Assembly: GCA_009838075.1 (NCBI GenBank)
Contig: VXSG01000107.1
Span: 1-53,247 of the forward strand
DNA: 53,247 nucleotides
DNA from: Boseongicola sp. SB0665_bin_10
GTDB taxonomy: Bacteria; Pseudomonadota; Alphaproteobacteria; Rhodobacterales; Rhodobacteraceae
Direction of reading: 5' to 3'
The notes under the pieces were generated by a model. It was not told the origin of the DNA. It made no database searches and saw only the letters and a list, made by a program, of their open reading frames with translations. Both the position numbers and the translations under genes were made by a program. Of the stretch, positions 25,959 through 33,000 are shown piece after piece; position 1 is the stretch's first letter; each line of letters opens with the position of its first letter.

Positions 25959-27836
25959 ATGATTCGTGGCGTCGCGGAAACAGCGCAGAAACAGGTGCGG
26001 ACCCTTCTGTTTCTGGCCGTATCGCTCTATGCCCTGTACAACTACTGGCAACCTGGCTTCCCCCTGTCTGAACGCGCAACGCTGGCATTGCTTGCGGTTT
26101 CGGCGTTCTTCGTTTCGATGCAGCCGCGCAACTGGTTGGATGGCGCCTTCCGGATCGCCCATTTGCTGCTTGGGTTCGCGGTTTTTGGCTACATCATCCT
26201 CAACGCGCATGAACTGCCCTATCGCGAGGGAATCCCGAACAGCACTGACATCATGGTTGGAATCGCGGGCGTGTACCTGATTCTGGTCGCCGTGAAGGCC
26301 TGCCTCGGAAACGGTCTTGCGGCAGTGACCGTCATTTTTCTCCTGTACCTGTTCTTCGGTCAGCACCTTCCGGTCTGGCTGGGGGGACACAGGGGGTTCA
26401 GCCTGGAACGGATCATCTCGTTCCTGTACCTGAACGATGCCGGAATCATGGGATTCGCCATGAGCGCCTGCCTCAAGTACATGGCACTGTTTCTCATTCT
26501 CGGGAAAGTGCTTCAGCAGGTAGGTGCGATGGATTTCGTCATGGGCCTGTCTCGATCGCTGTTCGGAACCGGGCGTACCGGCCCGCCATTGATGGCCGTC
26601 ATGTCGAGCGCGCTCGTCGGCACGGTGTCGGGAAGCACGATGGGCAACGTCTACATTTCGGGCAACATGACCATCCCTCTCATGAGGCGCGTCGGGATTC
26701 GCCGGGAACTCGCTGCAGCGATCGAGGCGGCAGCTTCGAGCGGTGGCCAGATCATGCCGCCGGTAATGGGGTTCGCCGTGTTCCTGATGATCGTGCTTCT
26801 CGATGTCGCGTATGCGGACGTAATCGTGGCTGCGCTGATCCCGGCGGCGCTCTACTTCCTGGTTCTCGGCTTCGGAGTCTGGCTGCGGATTCGCCACATG
26901 GAGGCGCCAGGTCAGCCGCACGCCATCGAGACCGAACACGACCAGCCTTCCGTCACGTCCGCGCTGCTGCATCCCGGTCTCGTCACGTTCCTCTGTGCAT
27001 TGGGTGTGTTGGTGTACCTGCTGGCAAACCGCAATCCGCTGCAAACTTCGGTGATGATCGCCATGGCTGCATGCCTGGCGGCCAGTCTCCCCTGGCGCGT
27101 GCGCATCACGCCGGGAAAGCTGTTGCAGGCGCTTGTCGACAGCGGACGGGAACTGGTTGATGTCGCCATTGCCTGCCTTGCCCTCGGGATAATTGCCGGC
27201 ACCGTATTGCTGACAGGTCTTGGGACGAAGCTTCCGGCACTGATGATAGAGTGGTCAACCGGGAATCTTCTCCTGCTGCTGATCTGCTCGTTCCTGGCAT
27301 GCATCGTTCTGGGCCTCGGCATCCCCTCCAGCCTGGCATACATGCTGGTGGCGCTGCTGATCAGCCATGCGATCGTGCAGCTCGGCGTGGAGCTTCTGGA
27401 CGCCCACCTGTTCGTGTTCTATGCCGCCCTTGCTGCAATGATCACGCCGCCCGTCGCCCTGGCCGCCTACGCCGCAGCCTCCATCGCGAAGAGCGACTAC
27501 TGGACGACGGGCTGGCTGGCGGCCGCGCTCGGCATGCCGAAATACCTTGTTCCGTTCGCCTTCATCTTCCGTCCCGAGCTTCTGATGCGGGGGAGCGTCC
27601 TGGATATCCTGGCCGTGTCGGCACTGACGCTCGTCGGGCTTGCAGCAGTCTCGCTGGGGCTGACCGGCACTCGAAATCCGACCGTTTTCACTCTCGCGGC
27701 GAAGGTCTGCCTGGTAGTTGGGGGCACGCTGGTATCCGTCCCGCCACTTGACGAGGCTTACTTTCTCGCCTTCGGTACAGCGCTGTGCATGACTGGAATT
27801 GCTCCAATCCTGCTGAGAGTGCAGAGGCAAGGGTGA
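25959..27836 (+). CDS. TRAP transporter fused permease (DctQM type, TAXI associated)
   Basis: The protein has 625 aa and about 15 hydrophobic segments. The N-terminal four-helix DctQ-like part (about 20-110) is fused to a DctM-like large subunit. 'VSGSTMGNVYISGNMTIPLMRRVGI' and 'EAAASSGGQIMPPVMGFAVFLM' are the typical TAXI permease motifs; 'GLGIPSSLAYMLVALLISHAIVQLGV' and 'AALAAMITPPVALAAYAAASIA' repeat the pattern in the second half. Transport is driven by an ion gradient. It lies 34 nt after the binding protein. Its stop overlaps the GTG start candidate of the next gene. Confidence 0.94.
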   Translation: MIRGVAETAQKQVRTLLFLAVSLYALYNYWQPGFPLSERATLALLAVSAFFVSMQPRNWLDGAFRIAHLLLGFAVFGYIILNAHELPYREGIPNSTDIMVGIAGVYLILVAVKACLGNGLAAVTVIFLLYLFFGQHLPVWLGGHRGFSLERIISFLYLNDAGIMGFAMSACLKYMALFLILGKVLQQVGAMDFVMGLSRSLFGTGRTGPPLMAVMSSALVGTVSGSTMGNVYISGNMTIPLMRRVGIRRELAAAIEAAASSGGQIMPPVMGFAVFLMIVLLDVAYADVIVAALIPAALYFLVLGFGVWLRIRHMEAPGQPHAIETEHDQPSVTSALLHPGLVTFLCALGVLVYLLANRNPLQTSVMIAMAACLAASLPWRVRITPGKLLQALVDSGRELVDVAIACLALGIIAGTVLLTGLGTKLPALMIEWSTGNLLLLLICSFLACIVLGLGIPSSLAYMLVALLISHAIVQLGVELLDAHLFVFYAALAAMITPPVALAAYAAASIAKSDYWTTGWLAAALGMPKYLVPFAFIFRPELLMRGSVLDILAVSALTLVGLAAVSLGLTGTRNPTVFTLAAKVCLVVGGTLVSVPPLDEAYFLAFGTALCMTGIAPILLRVQRQG

Positions 27837-30070
27837 TCACGAAACGGAAAGAGCGGGACCGACCCATGGCAGCAGCGAATGCCATGGCTTCCCTCGCTTC
27901 CGAGCTCGTACGCGACGCCCGGTCGGAAAAGGCCATGCCCGCCTTGTTCTGCGGGCTGATCTCGGCGGTGCTGATCCTCGTGTTCAGTGTTTCCATGGCG
28001 GCCGTAATCTTCAGCGGACCGCTTTCGGACCATTTCGCGGCCGGGGCGGGAGTGGTGCTCTTCGGCTACTGCATGATCGGCACGGTGGTCGCGCTGACAA
28101 GCGGCTTGCCGGGTGCGATGGCAGGCGCGCCCATGCCTTCCGTCGTGATGATGGTCGTGATTGCAGGCTCCATTGACCTGGAGGGCCAGCCCCTCTTCGT
28201 GACGGCCGTCTCTGCGGCGTTGATCGGCACCGCCGTTACCGGCCTCTGCTTTCTGGCGATCGGGCATTTCCGGCTCGCGAGCTTCCTTCGCTTCATTCCG
28301 TACCCGGTGGCCGGCGGGTTCATAGCAGGAACCGGCGGCTTGGCATGCGTCCTGGCGCTGGAGTTGATGGGCATCACGGTCAGGAACCCTGACGGCCTCG
28401 TCTATCTGGAACGTGACACCCTGCAGTTGGCCGGAATCGGCATCGGATTTGGCGTGGGTCTCTTTGCGCTGATGCGGATCTGGAGAAAGTTTTACGTTTT
28501 TCCTGTGGCTTTTGCCGTGGCCGCAATCCTGTTCCATGCCGCAATCGCCGCATTCGGAATGTCAGCGGACGAGGCCAGGGAGGCTGGACTGCTGTTTTCC
28601 GTTGCAACAGGCGCGGGGCTTTGGCCTCCTTTCGAGGCTTCGGATCTGGCGTTCATCGATTGGGGGGTGATGACACGGCAGATCCCCAATATCCTGATAC
28701 TGGCTGCGGTAACGCTGATCTGCGTTGTCATGAATCTCGGCGGAATAGAGCTTGCGGCCAACTGCGACCTCGACTGGAACCATGAATTCAAGGCGGCAGG
28801 CTGGGCCAACGCACTCACCGGATTTGGCGGCGCACCCCCGGGGTGCCTGATCGCCCTTACAAGCATACGGAATTCGCTGTTCGGTGCCATGACGCGTCTC
28901 ACCGGACTTGTGACGGCGCTCACGTTGGGCTTTGTGCTGCTGACAGGAGATACGCTCCTGAAGCTGTTTCCCGTTCACCTGATAGCTGGCGTCCTCCTGT
29001 TCCTCGGCATCCAGATGGTCGACGAATGGCTTGTCAGGAGCTGGCGGAAGCTGGTCCTGACCGACTACGCGGCCATTGTCGTCGTCTTCCTGACGATCGT
29101 CGTCTTCGGATTCCTCGAAGGCGTCGGGGTCGGCATGGCTTTCACCTCGGCCATGTTCGTCATCAGCCTGAGCGGGACGGACATGATCGGGAACCGGTAT
29201 ACGCTGCGGGAGCGCCAGAGCAGGAAGACGCGCCCGATTCCGGACCGTGCCATACTTCTGGCTGAGGGGCAGCACGCCCAGGGGCACGAGCTGCGCGGCT
29301 ACCTGTTCTTCGGCACGGCCTACCGAATGGCCGACCAGCTCAGGCTCTCCCTGAAGGAAGATCCTGTCCCGCGTTTCGTGCTTCTGGGGTTCCGCAACGT
29401 GTCGGGCTTCGACTTCTCGGCGGTCAACGCGCTGGCACGGTTCGTCAGGACCGCGAACGCGGAAGGCGTCACCGTCGTGATCTACGGAGCGTCGGACCGT
29501 CTCAGGTCCACTCTCAGGTCCGAGCTCCCAAAGGAGACGCTTCAGAAACTGGTCATGGAGACGGGCGACGACCGCGCGATCGAGAAATGCGAGGACTTGA
29601 TCATCGAGAACTGGAGGCGCGAGTCCGGGCAGGAAAGGAGTGGGCGGCAACAGCTTCTGGACAGGGTTGTGGAAGACCTTGAGCGTCACCTGGAACGGCT
29701 GGCAATGTTTGAACGGCTGATCCACGAATTGGCGGAGTATCTGGAACCGCGAACGTACTCACCCGGAGAATCAATTGTCGCCCCCGGCGTGCCGCGTGAG
29801 GGGATGCAGCTTCTTCAGGACGGGCAGGCGTCGCAGCATGATGCAACAGGCAATCGGCTCATCCAGTTCTCCGCGGGCGACGTGATCGAGCCTGGCAGTG
29901 CATTTGGCCCGATTGCCGCGGACCTCGCGACGATCGCGGAAGCGCAATGCCGCACGCTTCTGTTCACGCCCGCTGCAAGGGAACGCCTCGCAAGGTCAGA
30001 TCCGAAGCGAGCCCTCGAATTGTACGAATACGTGCTTGCCAACATTGCCTCGACACGAGGAATCGGTTGA
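27833..30070 (+). CDS. SulP-family transporter-like protein with STAS and degenerate cyclic-nucleotide-binding-like domain
   Basis: The protein has 745 aa from GTG 27833, which shares GTGA with the preceding stop; ATG 27866 is an alternative. Residues about 20-440 hold 10-12 membrane segments of the SulP/SLC26 type ('GLPGAMAGAPMPSVVMMVVI', 'RFIPYPVAGGFIAGTGGLACVLALELMG'). A STAS domain follows at about 480-580 ('VPRFVLLGFRNVSGFDFSAVNALARFVRTA'). The C-terminal region (about 620-745) resembles a cNMP-binding fold but the phosphate-binding cassette is 'SAFGPIAADLATIAEAQC' with no Glu-Leu...Arg pattern, so it should not bind cAMP. Co-translation with a TRAP permease is unusual. Confidence 0.88.
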   Translation: MITKRKERDRPMAAANAMASLASELVRDARSEKAMPALFCGLISAVLILVFSVSMAAVIFSGPLSDHFAAGAGVVLFGYCMIGTVVALTSGLPGAMAGAPMPSVVMMVVIAGSIDLEGQPLFVTAVSAALIGTAVTGLCFLAIGHFRLASFLRFIPYPVAGGFIAGTGGLACVLALELMGITVRNPDGLVYLERDTLQLAGIGIGFGVGLFALMRIWRKFYVFPVAFAVAAILFHAAIAAFGMSADEAREAGLLFSVATGAGLWPPFEASDLAFIDWGVMTRQIPNILILAAVTLICVVMNLGGIELAANCDLDWNHEFKAAGWANALTGFGGAPPGCLIALTSIRNSLFGAMTRLTGLVTALTLGFVLLTGDTLLKLFPVHLIAGVLLFLGIQMVDEWLVRSWRKLVLTDYAAIVVVFLTIVVFGFLEGVGVGMAFTSAMFVISLSGTDMIGNRYTLRERQSRKTRPIPDRAILLAEGQHAQGHELRGYLFFGTAYRMADQLRLSLKEDPVPRFVLLGFRNVSGFDFSAVNALARFVRTANAEGVTVVIYGASDRLRSTLRSELPKETLQKLVMETGDDRAIEKCEDLIIENWRRESGQERSGRQQLLDRVVEDLERHLERLAMFERLIHELAEYLEPRTYSPGESIVAPGVPREGMQLLQDGQASQHDATGNRLIQFSAGDVIEPGSAFGPIAADLATIAEAQCRTLLFTPAARERLARSDPKRALELYEYVLANIASTRGIG

Positions 30071-30163
30071 ATGGCCTGACCGGATTGCCGAGTCAGCCAG
30101 GCGCGCTGCGGCCTTGCCAGATGAGAGGGGCGCAATGGCCGTGCCTGGCCTTGGCAGCCCTGG

Positions 30164-30976
30164 CTATCCGGACCCCTCCAATGCAGTCATGGCGTGCACC
30201 ATGCCGCCGTCAACCGTGATCGTCTCTCCGGTGATGTAGCCCGCTGCATCGGATGCGAGAAATGCGATCAACTCCGCCACGTCATTCGGTTCACCGAGTC
30301 TGCCAAGTGCCACTCGCCTCGCCATCGCTTGCGCGACAGCCGTCATGTCTTCCTGACGCGACTCGAACATCGCCGTCTTGATGATGCCTGGGTTGACCGC
30401 GTTGACACGAACGCCCTTTGGACCCCAGTCAGCGGCAAGGGCCCGCGTCATCGCGTCTATTGCGCCCTTGGTGGCCGTGTAAGCGACCCGGCCGATCGGG
30501 CCTCTCAGGCTCGCAACGGACGAGACGCTTATGATCGATCCACGACCTCGCTCGATCATTGCCGGACCCAAACCGGCCACAAGCATGAGAATTGACCGTA
30601 CGTTCACTGCGAGTATCCTGTCGAGTTCCGCTTCAACGAGTTCTTCCGGTGCGCCCCTGATCGGGAAGCCGGCATTGTTGACGAGCACGTCCACGCCTCC
30701 AGCCCTGGCAATCGCTGCCTCCGCCAGGCGGGTGCCGGCACCTGCCTCCGAAAGATCTGCTGGAATGATGACCGGGTCGTTGCCGAGTCCTGCAGCGACC
30801 CGCTCGAGATCAGCGACGGTTCGTCCGGTCAGGATCACGCGCGCGCCCGCCTTGTCCAGCGCCTTCGCAGCGGCTTCACCAATTCCCCGGCTTGAACCGG
30901 TCACCAGGGCCGTTCTCGCTTCCAGCGGCCTGCAGCAGCGATCATGCAGTGATTCTTGCATCCTGGTCTCTGCCAT
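30164..30976 (-). CDS. Short-chain dehydrogenase/reductase (SDR)
   Basis: The protein has 270 aa. It is a classical SDR: the cofactor loop 'ALVTGSSRGIGEAAAKAL', 'ADLSEAG', 'VLVNNAGFPI', the Ser-Tyr-Lys catalytic triad in 'IISVSSVASLRGPIGRVAYTATKGAIDAMTRALA', and 'VRVNAVNPGIIKTAMF'. The C-terminal 'FLASDAAGYITGETITVDGGMV' is the usual ending. Arg and Gly after the first Ser suggest an NADP preference. The substrate is unknown. It converges on the SulP-like gene, with 93 nt between. Confidence 0.92.
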   Translation of the reverse strand: MAETRMQESLHDRCCRPLEARTALVTGSSRGIGEAAAKALDKAGARVILTGRTVADLERVAAGLGNDPVIIPADLSEAGAGTRLAEAAIARAGGVDVLVNNAGFPIRGAPEELVEAELDRILAVNVRSILMLVAGLGPAMIERGRGSIISVSSVASLRGPIGRVAYTATKGAIDAMTRALAADWGPKGVRVNAVNPGIIKTAMFESRQEDMTAVAQAMARRVALGRLGEPNDVAELIAFLASDAAGYITGETITVDGGMVHAMTALEGSG

Positions 30977-31168
30977 GGCTTCGGACTCATTCGATCCGCC
31001 GGGACGGTAGTCCTGTGTCAGGCCAATGTAAACGGAGCGAACTCGGGGTGTGTCAATGACATTTGGAAGTGTCCGGTTCAGGTGACAAGCGAACTGTCCG
31101 GTGTGGCGTGTCCTCTTCAGGCACGAAGGAGCAAAGGTGCCGCCGCCCGCTGCGACGTCGTCACGCCG

Positions 31169-31350
31169 CCCAACAAAGGCCGGAGCGCAAACTCCGGCGA
31201 CACGTGCACCACTGGGTCAATCACATCATGCACGTCCTCGCTCAACGAAGGCCGGAGCACGGGCACCGGCGACACCAATCCGCAAGTTGTGCAGCCATGG
31301 CAACAATCTCCACGCTCAACCAAGGCCGGAGCGGAAGCTCCGGCGACACC
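31169..31350 (-). CRISPR. Minimal CRISPR array: three diverged 36-nt repeats, two spacers (type I-G)
   Basis: The repeats are at 31169-31204, 31241-31276 and 31315-31350. The common frame on the plus strand is (C)CAAC-N-AAGGCCGGAGC ... CCGGCGACAC. Spacers are 36 nt (31205-31240) and 38 nt (31277-31314). The repeat nearest the cas genes (31315) has a perfect hairpin CCGGAGC-GGAA-GCTCCGG. The other two differ at 5-6 positions, mostly in the loop and one stem arm. Repeats decay away from the leader, so the leader is probably on the high-coordinate side and the array reads on the minus strand, like the cas operon. The minus-strand repeat then ends in GGTTGAG. Confidence 0.85.
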
Positions 31351-31606
31351 CCCAGGACCTGTCCTTGATACACGCTTGGAACCACGATGCGCAATTGGCC
31401 GATGGTGTGGCGCATACGCGGAAATGCGCGGGAGGCTCTTGTGCATCGATCGTGGCCTTTCCGAACCCCATTTCGCTCGACCCAAGGCCAGCAAACGGGA
31501 AATTCCGGATCAGCGGAGGTTGGCACGCCCGAGCTGCAGCACCCATGGCTGCCTGGGCCCATGCCCGCAATCCCGCTCCGGCCGGGTCGCGGAAACCTGG
31601 GTCCGT
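31351..31606 (-). promoter_or_regulatory. Presumed CRISPR leader region
   Basis: This stretch lies between the best-conserved repeat and the last recognisable cas2 codons. If the array is read on the minus strand, this is its leader. No clear promoter pair or AT-rich tract is visible, so transcription may start elsewhere or be lost. Confidence 0.35.
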
Positions 31607-31819
31607 CCCCGGGAAGCGGCAACAGTTGACGACGTCGCGCTCCATGTAGATCGCATGATCAAACTCTCCCGTCATTCGGGCCATCCGTGAGACCTTGAGT
31701 CGAAATTCAAGCACGGAATGCTGGACGCGCTGGCCATACTTACTGCAGATGTCGCCAATGCGCCGCAACTGGGCGGCACCATCACCATCGGCGTCGGCAA
31801 TGTCGTAGGTCAGGAGCAT
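31607..31819 (-). pseudogene. cas2: cas2 remnant (C-terminus lost)
   Basis: From ATG 31819 the first 40 residues are a clear Cas2 start: 'MLLTYDIADADGDGAAQLRRIGDICSKYGQRVQHSVLEF', with the metal-binding Asp after the first beta strand. After that the match is poor ('RMTGEFDHAIYMERDVVNCCRFPG' only loosely follows the second ferredoxin half). The normal C-terminus is absent, and the frame runs on without a stop into the CRISPR repeats (to 31316). The gene starts 10 nt after the end of the cas4-cas1 remnant, the usual order. It is best read as inactive. Confidence 0.65.
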
Positions 31820-31829
31820 GTGCGATGTT

Positions 31830-32135
31830 TCACCTCGGGACGAACGGAGGATTGGCGGGCAGGCCCTCGCGCAGGTGTCGTGCCTGCAATGTCGCTTGAT
31901 TCGATTGTACTGACCATCGGCCCACGGGCATGCACCGAAGCCAAGGCCGCCAGCTGTCGGCCCGGCAATGCTGCCAAGTTCCCGCAACGGTATGGGCGTT
32001 GTCGCGCCAGGTCCCGTCGCAGCGAACGAGAGCGACTTGCCGTGGAAGCTTGGCAAAGCGTTCGATGGCGGAGACTGGAATGACGGCTCCAGGATCACAG
32101 TCGCTTCGCACCGTATGCCCTGGTTGCGTCGGCAT
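31830..32135 (-). pseudogene. cas4-cas1 fusion collapsed by an internal deletion
   Basis: The frame starts at ATG 32135 inside the end of csb3 and has 101 codons. The N-terminal part 'VIPVSAIERFAKLPRQVALVRCDGTWRDNAHTVAG' is the beginning of a Cas4 of the Cas4-Cas1 fusion found in type I-G. The first Fe-S cysteine, expected before 'PRQ', is gone ('AKLPRQ' for the usual 'AYCPRQ'). The last residues 'ARHLREGLPANPPFVPR' look like a Cas1 C-terminus. The 500 or so residues between are missing, including all Cas1 active-site residues. Adaptation should therefore be dead. Confidence 0.65.
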
Positions 32136-33000
32136 CGGTCGTCCTCATGAAGTGCACGCTCTTCCAGGCAGCATGGATGCCGTATCGATCCCACGTCAGC
32201 GGCTCGCTCGGACTCCAGGCATCAAGCAACGCATCGATCCCGTTTCGGTCAAGTGGCTGTTTCCATGTCGGCCAGTAGAATTGACCATCGGCTCTTGACG
32301 GTTTCAGCCAGCCCTTCTGCCGCATGTTCAACTCGGCGAACGGGGAATGTCTCAGGTCGACGCCGGGCCCGCGCGCTGGCAACAATGCCAGTCCGAAGAA
32401 AGCCAGGACCTCGACGACGGGATCAGTCAATTTCGCTGCCTCATCCCCTTGCGACCCGATGCGGGTCTGGTCGAAACCGAGCCCGTTGCCTGTCACCCGC
32501 TGCCCGCGCCCTTCCAGGCACGGAGGTATCCAGTCCCGTGGCGAGTCAACATGGGCATGTGCCTTCGTCAGGCGTTGGTGCAACGTGAGTCCGCGGGGTG
32601 CGGGAGGATCAAAAGGGGCGTGCCTGGCTTCGCCCGCCTTGTCCACACAGAGATCCGTCATTGTCGATGTCAATGTCCAGGAACCTGGGTGACCGCGTGC
32701 CTGCTTCATGCGCGCACGCAATGCCTCGACTGGAACCTTTCGTGGGAGATGAACCCCGTGTTCCGCGCCGTCATGCGCCCAGTTCTCCGCGACCGGCAAA
32801 TCGGTCAGCATGGCGCTGCCAGGCCAGGCCGCAACGAGTGAGTCAACGGGATCTGCATCAGGCGACGAGATGACTGCGACCGGTGTCGCGTCCGGGGACC
32901 AATGCAAGCGAAGACTGGGTTCCAGCACCGTGATTCCGACAGCTGCCAGCCACCCGTTGACCCAATTGGCCGAAAGTCCCGGGCAGGTCACTTCCGGCAT
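32095..33000 (-). CDS. csb3: Type I-G CRISPR-associated protein Csb3-like (GSU0052 / Cas3-adjacent family)
   Basis: The protein has 301 aa from ATG 33000, which overlaps the cas3 stop by 13 nt; the longer frame would lie inside cas3. It begins 'MPEVTCPGLSANWVNGWLAAVGITVLEPSLRL', a G-x-x-x-x-W-x-x-A-x-G opening common to small-to-medium type I-G proteins that take the Cas8-like position. It ends with an aromatic-rich part ('GQFYWPTWKQPLDRNGIDALLDAW'). Its place beside cas3 matches GSU0052 in the Geobacter locus. It probably completes Cascade. Csx17, which is much larger, is excluded by length. The exact family name is the least certain call in the operon. Confidence 0.6.
   Translation of the reverse strand: MPEVTCPGLSANWVNGWLAAVGITVLEPSLRLHWSPDATPVAVISSPDADPVDSLVAAWPGSAMLTDLPVAENWAHDGAEHGVHLPRKVPVEALRARMKQARGHPGSWTLTSTMTDLCVDKAGEARHAPFDPPAPRGLTLHQRLTKAHAHVDSPRDWIPPCLEGRGQRVTGNGLGFDQTRIGSQGDEAAKLTDPVVEVLAFFGLALLPARGPGVDLRHSPFAELNMRQKGWLKPSRADGQFYWPTWKQPLDRNGIDALLDAWSPSEPLTWDRYGIHAAWKSVHFMRTTDADATRAYGAKRL

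Noticed and set aside
31021-31130. Possible insertion-sequence end (two TGTCCGGT(T/G) strings 27 bp apart)
   Set aside because: No transposase, target duplication or matching opposite end is visible.
31316-31606. Continuation of the cas2 frame into the CRISPR repeats as a long protein
   Set aside because: No Cas2 or other similarity after residue 71, and reading through a repeat array is not a plausible gene.
32095-33000. Fourth cas gene as Csx17
   Set aside because: Csx17 is more than twice as long and has a different N-terminal pattern.
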